From the NCBI GenBank assembly GCA_012934845.2, contig WNNJ02003214.1, positions 372,001-436,000 of the forward strand: DNA of 64,000 bases, in the 5' to 3' direction. Below are positions 10,689 to 20,959 of the stretch, in pieces. A program made the position numbers and the translations under genes. This stretch comes from Pomphorhynchus laevis. Lineage: Eukaryota > Acanthocephala > Palaeacanthocephala > Echinorhynchida > Pomphorhynchidae. The notes beneath the pieces are model-generated. The model worked only from the letters and a program-made list of their open reading frames with translations. It made no database searches and was not told where the DNA came from. How positions within the stretch are numbered: the first letter of the stretch is position 1; each line of letters opens with the position of its first letter.

Positions 10689-10859
10689 GTTGAGAATTCT
10701 GGTGATTTCTTTCTTAATTTCAAAAATTCACGAGATATATCGTTTTTCGATTGTTTATACTTCATGGTCGTTACATTAACAACAGTGGGCTATGGAGATT
10801 TTGCGTGTGTTACTTACACGGGGAAAGCGTTCATGATGGCGTTTTTGATTGCAGGATTG
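10689..10859 (+). CDS. BK channel exon: pore loop, selectivity filter and first half of S6
   Basis: 57 codons, phase 0 on both sides, donor gtaagt. It begins VENSGDFF as in human VENSGDPW. It carries the K+ selectivity filter in VVTLTTVGYGDFA and enters S6 with GKAFMMAFLIAGL. The filter has T where human has S (STVGYGD), a conservative change. This is the most diagnostic exon for a K+ channel. Confidence 0.97.
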
Positions 10860-13800
10860 GTAAGTAAAGACTTCCTTTATTAACAATTTTTATCTTTTAT
10901 GATTGAGTACATTGAATGCGTCAACGTGCTGTTATCTTAATGATTTTATAGAATGACTTAAAATGATTAAAAATGACTATAGTTTCAAACTCATTATGTT
11001 CGAAAGAATATTTAATAAAGTCATTATAAGGAATACAATATTGATTGTATGACACCGTTTATGATCATTGTCATATTAAAACAATATATTATTTAGCCCT
11101 TTATACACTTTACTTTTGTATATATTGATAATATAAAACTGTCTAAATTGTGATAATATGTTTTATTGTATTAACTATTCTTCAAAGTTATTATGCAATT
11201 AACTTAAATCAAACCATGAACATATATTTTCATTCTAGAATTTCCACTTTTTCAAGTCCATATTATGATCATCTAAAAACACGTTACGTTACGCGGTTAG
11301 AGCTGATCCACTCTAATGATAACGACAGTGATTTAACCCATTAATGCACTTGTTTGATCAACACATTTTTTTGTAGTCGATATTGTGAATAAAAGATTAT
11401 GGTGTTCCTACCGTGCCCTAATAGATTTAATAAATTTATAAAGTATGAAATAAATATATACTTACAATATATGAATATGAAATAAATATATACTAACAAT
11501 CGGTTCGCTGCTTTCGTCGAACTAACAAATTCATCGACTAACAAATTGCTCAATCAATTTGATATAACTACAAAGAGTTAAAAAATAGTAAGAGATATAA
11601 ATATAAAATCGTGTGACTACATAGAAATTCCACCTAAGCACACAATATCTACAATCTCTGAAAGAAATGTCTGAATATACAACAGAATTGGACAAGCAAA
11701 TTCCCAAGGACATTCCAGATAGAGATACAAAATGTTGTAATTGCAACTCATATGCTGCAAAATGTATTAGATGTTAATATGGAAAGGCACAACGTTAAAG
11801 TATTAACTGTACGGCGTTGAATTACTCACTCAAATTGATGCATCGGGCTTACGGGAACAGTACAAATGAAGTGTCTGGACTCTCAAGTTGCGAGTTGGCA
11901 CATCAGCAAATTGCTTTTGTATAAATGCTTGAGTTGGATGCGAATTACCCGAATTATTTTTATAGTGAATTCATAAAGTGGAAGCGTAAATGAAGTTATC
12001 GCGATGCACAGCGAACAATTTATTAAAACTGAACTCATTTTATTTCAAGTAAGCCTCAAATAATTCGATTTCAATTAATTATATAAAATAAGCCACACTA
12101 TTTTCACAGTTAATTCTCTAATGCACTCAATCGAGAAAGATTTCTTTAATTCATAATAATGCACATACCCATCACGCTGCACACTTTACCTGTCTTGATA
12201 AATCACATATCATTGTGAAAGAGTGTATAAGGACTCATGGTGAAGCGGTCTTTCGGCAATTGACTCGGATTTATGGAGATGCATGCTCACAAGGTTTGGT
12301 CAGAAATCTCGTTTGCTAGCTCGTGCATTGGCTGATCTCGTTGTGTGTATTTCAACTAAAAAATGAATGTTGACTCGTAAGATGCACTTACTGCTTGTAG
12401 CTTACTAGCTATAAAGAAAAAAGGTGGTGGCGTCGGCCCAATTGGAGTTTGTGAAGTACCTCAACAAATAATATGCAAAGCATATTAATAATATTAAACC
12501 TTACAAAATCGGTATACAGAGTGCTGCAGATAATTGAAAGATCTGATCCAACAGTAATTCAAAGATGATTTGCTCTTCATTGCCACACTAAAAGACTTGG
12601 ATAGAGTCCGGGATGTTCTAATTACAGAAGGTCCCAAATTCGGCTATTTTGTGATCAGTTCAAAGTCTAACCTTCTTTGCCATAAGCATCTTGAACGCCA
12701 ATCAATTTTTACAGATATTAATCATGAATCAGATAAAAGTGCTAATACTTACATCTATTAGCACGCACGATTACGTAACTAATTTCACGTCATAAAAATG
12801 CATGTATTGGTTTTTGTTGGTTGATCGCCTTGGTGATATTGGTCAGATTGATTCCATTATAGCATTTTCTGGATATACAAAGTCTATACAATTCAAATAA
12901 CTTTAAAATTGCGCACTGTGCAGTGCGACGATTATCAAGTATTGAGTTTAAGTGATGTCATCTTTTAGAAGTTTATTCCGATGCTATTGGGCCAACAAAT
13001 TGTTGTCAACTTATTGAGAATATTGCTTTCATCGCTTTGGCTTGGTGGTAGTTGCATCCATGATCCGACGTTTATTAGTCGGTTATAATATGACTGTTTT
13101 CACCTTCTCTGCGAAACTTAAAACAATGAAGTTTCAGTTGTCGTACTTAAATGGCTGTAAAGGCAAGTATGCCAATATATCAGTGACTACCGCTTGAGCA
13201 CATTCAAGACGAGATTTTAAGTATATGTCCAAAATAAACCTGAAAATATCAAAAACGCAATTTCTCACGCTACAGTAAATGGTGCTTCATCTTGGCTTAG
13301 TCATCTTTCACTTTCTATACACAATTATCATTTGAGTCCGACGAAATTCAGGGATGCCCTTTGTTGTTGGATTAAATTAACTCCAGGTGATTTAGGTATC
13401 ACATCTTGTGTTCGCGTTTCGCAAAACGATTTTATTCATCAACTTAGATGTAAGAGAGAGGCTTACCCTTGGTACGGCATGACACTGTTAAAAACGTCGT
13501 TGCTACTTTTTTGTCTGACGTATGTTGTCGTGTTGAAGTTGAACCTAGGTTGCAACCTGTTCCAGAGTCACTGTACTTTGAGGTTTTTTCCACAACCAGA
13601 GAATACCAAGCACGTCTAAATATAGCGTGTATAGGATTGGGGATGAAAGATTCGAGTAACGATTTTGAAGCCAACGTATATTCAATATTTGCTCTATCTA
13701 ATAGTGTTAAAACTCCAGATGCAGCTTTTAAATACAATGATTCGCGAAAATCGGCAAAATGTGAAGAACGTGTACAACATGTGGAAATTTGACGTTTTGT

Positions 13801-14784
13801 ATTTTTAGTCTTCACAGCGTCTGCATGAATTAGGCATTGTGCACATTTAGTGATCAAGCGTATTGCCTCAAAAGCGACGAGAGATCATCTAGTCGTTTAA
13901 GCTAATGCGGTGGTCTATATCTATAAAACGGAAAATTGCTTTTGCGTTATCATTAGCTACTTCGACATATTTTCGATGCCAGCAGACAGAAGGATTTTAC
14001 TTTTAATGAACATTTGATTCATTGACTATATAATTATTATCTAATGTGGGACCAATTTGAGGGTAACCATAAAAATGTATATTATTATATTAAGAAATTA
14101 TTTCTTTAATAATTATTATAATTTATATTTTGACATGATCTTAATGATAAAAAACATGTGATTTAAAATTTGATAAAAAACATACGAGTAAAGTTTCACA
14201 TTTAACATGACCACATTAAATAATGAAAAAATATTGTTTCAATTTTAAATATTTGAAAGTAGAATATTTGATACAATAAGATTATTTGCAATCTTTTATA
14301 ACATAAATCTGATTTTTAATTACTAAATTTTATCTATTTGTGTCGTTAAAACAACGAAAATTCTTAAGGAGAAAGTGTTCTGTCATTACGTTATGACGTA
14401 TGTTTATTGGCCAACAATACAACTGGAGCAAATACGATAATTTTCATTGAATGTTTTAATATTTGCTTTTTCGAATTAATTACAAAAAAAATCAATATTG
14501 GTATTTTTCTTTTACTTACATAATTTACCAATCCATTTCAGTTTGCCTGTAAATCAGTTTGTCTGTTAATCATGGGAGATTGTTTGATATAATTTCTAAT
14601 ATATAGTTTCGGGTGTAGACACAATCGTAGAATTGAAAATACTTTTAATTATAAAATAATAAACAAACTTAAATTAATTTAATTTTTCTAATCTGCTTAA
14701 TTATTAAGACGAATATATTATAAAAACGTTGACGCGTTTATTTCTTGCATATGCCTAAAATATTAATTCAAAAATGTTGCCTAG
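10860..14784 (+). other. BK intron with decayed RLE-type element
   Basis: 10860-11680 and 13871-14784 hold nothing recognised; the element fills the middle. Confidence 0.65.
11680..13870 (+). mobile_element. Highly decayed relative of the RLE-type element, in a BK intron
   Basis: The order matches the element at 56.4-59.4 kb: Cys-rich head near 11.72 kb; VGPIGV near 12.44 kb (compare VRPIGI); LKDLDRVRDVLITEGPKFGY near 12.6 kb (compare VDNLVKVWALLKQESFKYGF); and RHDTVKNVVATFLSDV then FEVFSTTREYQARLNIACIG at 13.47-13.64 kb (compare RHNTVRDFLAKTLSKV). Many stops, shifts and losses indicate great age. Overall divergence suggests a separate subfamily, not a copy of the downstream element. Confidence 0.75.
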
Positions 14785-14876
14785 GCATTTTTTGCAATGT
14801 TGGTCCCACAGCTAAATTCTCTATTTGGAGTGGATAGGAGATTTGCAGGCGCATACCACGCAGTTCGAGGGCGCAA
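14785..14876 (+). CDS. BK channel exon: end of S6 and C-linker
   Basis: Encodes AFFAMLVPQLNSLFGVDRRF followed by AGAYHAVRGRK. It aligns with human [20 protein letters not shown] and GGSYSAVSGRK, and keeps the P of the S6 gate region and the RGRK entry to RCK1. The donor follows two bases of the last Lys codon; the following intron is 52 bp. Confidence 0.92.
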
Positions 14877-14928
14877 GTATTTTTATTTTGCTTGTTATAA
14901 TCAGCGTATTTTAACCATGTTTTTTAAG

Positions 14929-15042
14929 GCATGTCGTAGTGTGCGGAGAATTAAATTTTAGATCACTATCCGCGGTGATTGTTGACTTTCTGCATCCAGA
15001 CAGGGAGGAGTCTCGAGATATAGATGTATGCATTCTAAATAC
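14929..15042 (+). CDS. BK channel exon: start of RCK1
   Basis: Encodes HVVVCGELNFRSLSAVIVDF then LHPDREESRDIDVCILN. It matches human [20 protein letters not shown] and LHKDRDDVNVEIVFLHN, the first beta-alpha-beta unit of RCK1. The acidic run after LH is kept in altered form (PDREESRD); in the family this run contributes to the RCK1 Ca2+ site. The exon ends with two bases of a Thr codon. Confidence 0.92.
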
Positions 15043-15861
15043 GTAAGTAAACAATTCTTTGTCTTCATATTTTAAAGATTGTATAATGAAAAATCTAAAG
15101 CAAATTAACTAAAATTAGCAATCGAGTTGAGAAACAAAATTGCGAATTTAGTTTAACTTTTTACTAATAAGGTATTATAAATATAATTATATATTATCTT
15201 CTGATTTATATTCTAGATGATATTTGACACAATCGACTAAGACATTTGGTCAATATTTTGTATTGACCCAAATATCTCCAAGAAATAAAATTTTTACATT
15301 TTAAATTTTGAAATGTAAAATGTCAAAATTTAAAAAGCTAAAACTGAGATTTGAGTTTATTGTTTTCGTAAAGAAAGTGCATTTTGTGAAAAATAATATT
15401 ATCTCAATGACATTAATTCATTAAATTTTATTAATAAAATAAACCAATTATAAGTAATGAGTGATATAGTGGGTAATATTTATAGATTTATAAATATTTA
15501 AAAATATTTATAAATATTTAGAAAACATATGGCTTACGCTTGTTATTCTCATTTAGTTTTAATTTACGAAACACTTTTAATTTAAGAAACTCACTCTCGC
15601 ACTAAAAAATAATTCTTTAATAAAAAATGCTAAGAATATTTATGCTAAATTATATGCTAAATATTTGTAAAATATCATTACATTATAACGTAATGATATT
15701 ATTAACATTATCATTACCCAATAACGTAATTTCAAATAAAAACATGCGAGATAAAATGGCATTCTACAATTTTAGATATCACAATATTTCTTTTGAAAAA
15801 TGAAATATCTTGCTGCTATCAGATTATATTAAATTAGATTTCATTAAATCTTATTGCCAAT

Positions 15862-16600
15862 AAATCAGACGAGTCAAGTGATCGTCAACCAACATTAAAA
15901 GTACTGAAACGTGAAACGTAGGTATTGAATCAGTAGCTGATGAAGTCCACCAATACTGAAATGTAGCGTACTGCTGTTAGCCTATAAATATGGTTAAAGT
16001 AGCGTTCAGAATAAAAATAGTCATCAAAATTTTAATAGTAACAATGACTGCACGTGCATATTAACTTAAAAGCAGACGAGTCGAGCGATCGTCAACCAAT
16101 ATTAAAAGGACCAAAACGTGAAGCGTTGGTATTGGATTAGTAGCTGATGAGGTTCATTAATACTGAAATGTAGAGTACTGAAGTTGGCGTATATAAATGA
16201 TTAAAGTAGCTTGCAGAATAAAATAATCATCAAAACTTCAATGGTAACAATGACTGCACGTGCATATTAACTTAAAATTAGGAAACAAACTATAGATGAC
16301 TAGTTTGATAATAGCAATCAATTGCAAAAGTAAGTGGATTTTCAAACTGAAACTAGCACCTTTCCCTACCAACACTGTTTTTATTTAGAACTAGAAATGA
16401 TTTCAATTAAATTTGCAAAATAAAAGACGAAAGTCTTTCATTAAATCTAATTGTCAATAAAGCAAACTAGTCGAGTGATCGTTAGCCAACATTGAAAGAA
16501 GCGAAACGTGAAGCGTAGTTGTTGGATCAGTAGCTGATAAAGTCCATTAATACTGAAACGTAGCTTAATGCTGTTGGCCTTTAGATATCGATTAAACAGC
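15862..16600 (+). repeat. Retrozyme-like array: three about 200-bp units each with a hammerhead motif
   Basis: Units begin near 15862, 16070 and 16458 with acgagtc.agtgatcgtcaacca-type starts. CTGATGA boxes lie at 15937, 16144 and 16534 (spacings 207 and 390, about twice 195). Units 1 and 2 also share ctgcacgtgcatattaact at their ends. The unit size and tandem layout match animal retrozymes, which are short non-autonomous elements that pass through circular RNA. No protein is encoded. Confidence 0.7.
15931..15976 (+). ncRNA. Hammerhead ribozyme of array unit 1
   Basis: Stem I CAGTAG/CTGCTG (one G-U pair), CTGATGA (15937-15943), stem II AGT/ACT with an 8-nt loop, GAAA (15958-15961), stem III TG/CG around TAG, then UA (15969-15970) as predicted cleavage site. 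The equivalents in units 2 (from 16144) and 3 (from 16534) have weaker stem I pairing, and unit 3 has CTGATAA in the box, so they are probably inactive. Confidence 0.65.
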
Positions 16601-16689
16601 GTTCAGTTTAATCAATTTAAAATAAATTATATATTTGTATTAGAATAATATACTATATAATCAAATTTTATCGGAGGAAATACGTAATT

Positions 16690-17065
16690 AGCGCGTATTT
16701 GTACCCGCTGCTATGCCGGGTCGAGGAATAAGGCCGACTCTATAAACATAGTAGTTCTTTCTGATAATCTTTATTCCTTATTCTGATACTTCGTCTGTTA
16801 TTTATTAGTCAATTCATGAACATTGATTTTTGTTTTAAATTCTTATTTTATAAAAATTTAAATTATATCATATCTTATTTATATCTTATATCATATAATA
16901 TTCTGTTATTTATTAGTCAAATAGCGTTAAAATTTTTATTTTTGACTTATTTTATTTTTAACATTCAAGTTCTTCCTGATGACCTCCAATCCTCTGATAC
17001 ATCGTATATTGTTTATTAGACAATTCATAACAATTGATTTTTATTTTGAATTTCAATTTTAAATT
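16690..17065 (+). repeat. PLE terminal repeats, two in succession
   Basis: Shares cccgctgctatgccgggtcg, ctttctgataatctttatt and the gtctgttatttattagtcaa block with the copy B terminal repeat. A second, shorter copy follows from about 16.97 kb. No PLE coding sequence is attached. Confidence 0.7.
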
Positions 17066-17479
17066 TTAACTTTATATAAATTATATAAAATATTATATAA
17101 CAGTTATTTATTTTTTAATTATTTAATTTTCAATTATTTAATTTGTATTCAGCATTGATTTTATTTATAAATATCTTTATCACAATTGGCTAGTAAGCAA
17201 TGCATGTCAAACTTATTGACAGATAATTTTGACCATATCCCACTCATTAAAGACTGGAATGACTAATGCTCTCTTTCATATAATTAAAATAAGGTTATTT
17301 CTCTACTCCTTGAGTACTCAATATACGAAGTTACAAAAAATAAATGAAAATAAATAAAACTATATGATTATTAACCATTTATAAAATGTAAATTTGTAAA
17401 TTGATTGGTTGCTCATTTATTTATAAATTATTGGATTGTATATATAAATTATAATCTAGTTTTTATATTTTCAATTTTC

Positions 17480-17620
17480 AATAGCTAAATGCAATTATCA
17501 TCAGGGCAAACTATACACGAAACAAATCCTAATTTTTGTTTTTCAACGACTAACAATGTTTGAACACTTTGTAGTTTTTGTGTGTGCTTTTGTTCTGATG
17601 ATAGCAGTTAACTATTAAAC
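17480..17620. repeat. Imperfect inverted repeat
   Basis: tgcaattatcatcag (left) and ctgatgatagcagtt (right) face each other, with acgaaacaaa and ttttgttc inside. It resembles the CUGAUGA/GAAAC-bearing terminal structures elsewhere but is too decayed to assign. Confidence 0.4.
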
Positions 17621-17784
17621 ATTCGACTTCGAAATAAATATTAAAATTTTTTCATGATTCAATTTAATATTAAATTTTTATTTAATTATTTAATATTAAT
17701 CCTTAATATTTAATCTTTATTTTAAGGATTAAATAAATTTAATAATTATTAAATAATAAATAAATAAATAATAAATAAAAGAAG

Positions 17785-18060
17785 TTATACAACATTTTGA
17801 AAAAGAAACTAATAATGGAGTTGTAATTATAAAATTTCTTGTTTAGAATGCAATAAAATATATGTGTCAAACAGGCCAACCATTAGAAATTAGATTAAAT
17901 CAACACAAATACACACTCCAAAAGAGCCTAAGTAGCGCTATTGTATACCACAGTTTAAATTTAAATCACAATATCGACTATAATAATACTGTTGTTTTAG
18001 CAAAAGAAACCAATTGTTTAAATAGAAAAATTCTTGAGATTTTTTAGATTCATAAAAACT
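17785..18060 (+). mobile_element. PLE GIY-YIG endonuclease remnant
   Basis: The frame from 17862 reads MCQTGQPLEIRLNQHKYTLQ then KSLSSAIVYHSLNLNHNI, typical of the second half of a PLE GIY-YIG domain (GxTGxxLxxRIxxHK). Just upstream, NNGVVIIKFLV corresponds to the GIY half. Broken; + strand, in the intron 15043-18699. Confidence 0.65.
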
Positions 18061-18466
18061 TCAATAGTATTATGCCGAATAATAAACCTGACGTGACTTT
18101 AAATATTTTGTAAAGATGTTGTAAACGATTCTTTTGTTTAAATAATCCTTTCTATTTTATTTTTATACTTTATTTAGTTTTTCTAGTACTTTAAATTAGT
18201 ATTTTTATATTTTTTCTGATTTTTTCAAATTATTTATTTTAAATGAAAATATTATGGTAATTATTTTTGCTTTTTAACTATTTTAAATCGTCCTTTTTCA
18301 TTGAGTTTTATGGACCTTCAAAACTTGCCAAAATTGTGTCAAAAAATCAAACAACAGTAAAAGCAGCTGGTTATCGCTTACAACAGCAGCACTTGCCCAA
18401 AGCAAATGGCGGTGATCGTTTTAAACTTTTTTATATAAGCATGTACATTTTAAAAACATTAATTTT

Positions 18467-18560
18467 CTGAAGATGCTAACAGAAGTTAGCGAAATATCAA
18501 AAACAATTTCTTCTTTCCTTTGATTCAGCTCCAATAATTATTAATAAATAAACAGTTCAT
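18467..18560 (+). repeat. Short dispersed repeat with hammerhead-like core (copy 1)
   Basis: CTGAAGA (18467-18473), then stem GCTAAC-AGAA-GTTAGC, then GAAA (18491-18494), then ATCAAA...TTTGAT as a possible stem III. The family continues tcagctccaataatt. The same unit occurs near 25836, 33614, 41365 (+) and inverted near 41320. Confidence 0.6.
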
Positions 18561-18699
18561 AAGACAAAAATTATTATTTTTATATATATTATATAAATAA
18601 TATATATTTTTATATATTATTTTTAAGTGTTTTTTTTTATCAAAATACTCATTCCGTTAAAATAATAGAATTCATGTGAAGTATATTTTCTATACTTAG

Positions 18700-18805
18700 A
18701 ACATTGCCGTCGATTGAATTGGAAGCTTTAATGAAAAGGCATTCTCCTTTCGTTAGCTATTTTCTAGGAAGTGCAATGCAGAGAGAACACTTGAACAGAG
18801 TTTTG
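18700..18805 (+). CDS. BK channel exon: RCK1, second unit
   Basis: Encodes TLPSIELEALMKRHSPFVSY then FLGSAMQREHLNRVL, aligned with human [20 protein letters not shown] and QGSVLNPHDLARV. The first base completes the Thr codon from the previous exon; the donor is gtaaag. Confidence 0.92.
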
Positions 18806-19164
18806 GTAAAGTAAATATTTCTCTCATTTGTTTCTTTTGCTTGGGTGTTTTTCATAAATTTCCTGTTAATCATTTACAGATTTTAAAATAAATCAACTAT
18901 GCATAAATTCTTTATGTGTACTATAGGCATGAAGAATGTCGCATTTGGCATAATGCAACGCGACGCATTATATTTACAAAATTGCATTCACTTATAATGC
19001 ATTTACTAATGTCGAATTTACTCAGTTGCATTTACTTATAATTTATAAAAATCGCAATAAATTTAAATTTATAAGTGATTATTTATTGCTGAGTAGAAAT
19101 TATAATATTTTTTATGGAGTAGTATTTATATAGACTGCTTTTTTCAAAGTTAGTCTAGGGTTTG

Positions 19165-19430
19165 AATGACCGATATAACCGCTGGAAGTTGTTCCAGCAT
19201 TGGAAAAACTGTATATTCCACAAATAACCGTATAATATTATATAACTTTTACTAAAAATAATATAATTAAAGTATAAAATATTATTTTGTTATAATATTA
19301 ATAATATTAAACTATAATATGATTTGGTAATCTGGCATAAATGTTATTTTTCATATGACGAATATAACCACTGGAAATTGTCCTGTACATAGTAAACTAT
19401 GTATATTCCATAAATAATCGAATAATGTTG
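19165..19430 (+). repeat. Two direct copies of a 70-bp repeat
   Basis: gacc/gacgatataacc.ctggaa, ctgtatattcca.aaataa near 19.17-19.24 kb and again 19.36-19.43 kb. Between the exons ending at 18805 and starting at 19691. Confidence 0.6.
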
Positions 19431-19690
19431 GATGGATTTTTGTGACTACTATTTCATTGTAATTTGACGAAGCTGAAAAGATTACAATTCATAATATATA
19501 AATGTTATTGAATTCACACAAAAAGGTGCTTTATTTTCTATACAAGTTCACATTTGAAATCAATTTTTTTATGTATTTTATTTTAATATTATTTTATTAT
19601 GTTGTTCGTGCAATATTTTGTAGAAAGAACTAATCAGATTAGTGCAACATAAAAAATAGTCGTAAAATAATTTAAATTTGTAAAGTTTAG

Positions 19691-19843
19691 ATGCGAGATG
19701 CAGATGCTTGCATCATACTGGTTGATCGAGAAACGAATTTACCGTCCGAAACTGACTTCGCAAATATAATGAGAGTTATCGCAATTAAGAATTATAGCCC
19801 ATCTACAAAAATATTGCTTCAGCTGATGCATTATGCTAACAAG
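19691..19843 (+). CDS. BK channel exon: RCK1, third unit
   Basis: 51 codons encode MRDADACIILVDRETNLPSE, TDFANIMRVIAIKNYSPSTK and ILLQLMHYANK. This matches [20 protein letters not shown] and [20 protein letters not shown] in human Slo1. Phase 0 on both sides. Confidence 0.95.
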
Positions 19844-20959
19844 GTAAAAATTTAAACAATGTTTTGGATATTTAGCTTTTATTAAATTTGATTTTAAAAT
19901 GGTGAATTAATATGTCAAATTGGTTGGACAACAAGTTAAAGTTAATGGTTTTTATTTTTTGAAATAATAAAGCAGTGAATTAATGTGTGGTAGTGGTTTT
20001 ACTAAGCTTTTAGAAACTGCACAAAATTAAGTGCTAATTAAATATTCAAATTTATTGCTTGTTTAAATATATGATGTATAAATATATAAATATATAAATG
20101 TATTAATAAATAATGCATGTATATATTTAAAAATATATGCATGCATTTGTTATAAATAAACGTGTGATCAAAATATAGCGAGGAATTTTAGATAACCCAG
20201 GTGCTTTTAACCACTGCTTTACTTATTCTACATATGTATTGAAATATATCATTCGAAATGATATACTTTATATGTATGACCCGAATAACATGAAATTCTT
20301 ATGTATCAGTGCTATGTATATACAGTTGTTTTTTTTTATTTTATTTTTTGCTTGGTAAAGACGCTATCGTCGAAAGCTTGCACACTTATTCGACAATAAA
20401 TCTTATCGTGTCTATAATATCTATCAACCTCAAGAAAGTTCACTTTGACAGTAAAGCTAATCTTGAATAATATGTCTTTTAATATAAAATATTAATATGT
20501 TAAGAAAATATTAATTTGAATAGTATGGATAATCGAATTTAATGTATTAAGTTTAATTAATTATTTATTTATTATTTATTATTAATAAATATAATATAAA
20601 GGCATTTTAAGAAAATAAAAGCCTTCAAAAGTCTATTAAGAAATGAATTTCAAAAGTATACGTGTAGTTATAACTAATTTTAAAAGTATAAAAATATGGA
20701 AAGCATAATTAATCAATACTTTTTATATTTTTTATTTGTAAACGTTTCTTACAAATGTGTTTCTAACATGCAATATTACAAGTAATATATCTTAGATATT
20801 TTACAAACATATAAAAATATACTTTTATACTTATATAAAAAATATACTCTTAATATTATAAGAAGTAAGCGCTAGAGAAGACAACGAAACTGCTAAAAGT
20901 AATAGCAAATATGAAATTTACATAATAATTATTTATTTCTTCTGATATAATTTGATTGC
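19844..20959 (+). other. BK intron, empty part
   Basis: AT-rich; nothing recognised before the LINE. 23791-24618, after the LINE, is likewise empty. Confidence 0.65.

Larger units (their letters stand above)
15043..18699 (+). other. BK intron with retrozyme-like array and PLE remnants
   Basis: 15043-15861 is AT-rich with short inverted runs and nothing else recognised. Then come the 15.86-16.6 kb array, PLE terminal repeats, an inverted repeat, the GIY-YIG remnant and a hammerhead-like repeat. The open frame at 18267-18470 has no recognisable product. Confidence 0.65.

Noticed and set aside
13444-13857. 137-codon - strand open frame
   Set aside because: It is the antisense shadow of the decayed endonuclease domain, whose + strand translation matches the element at 58.8-59.4 kb.
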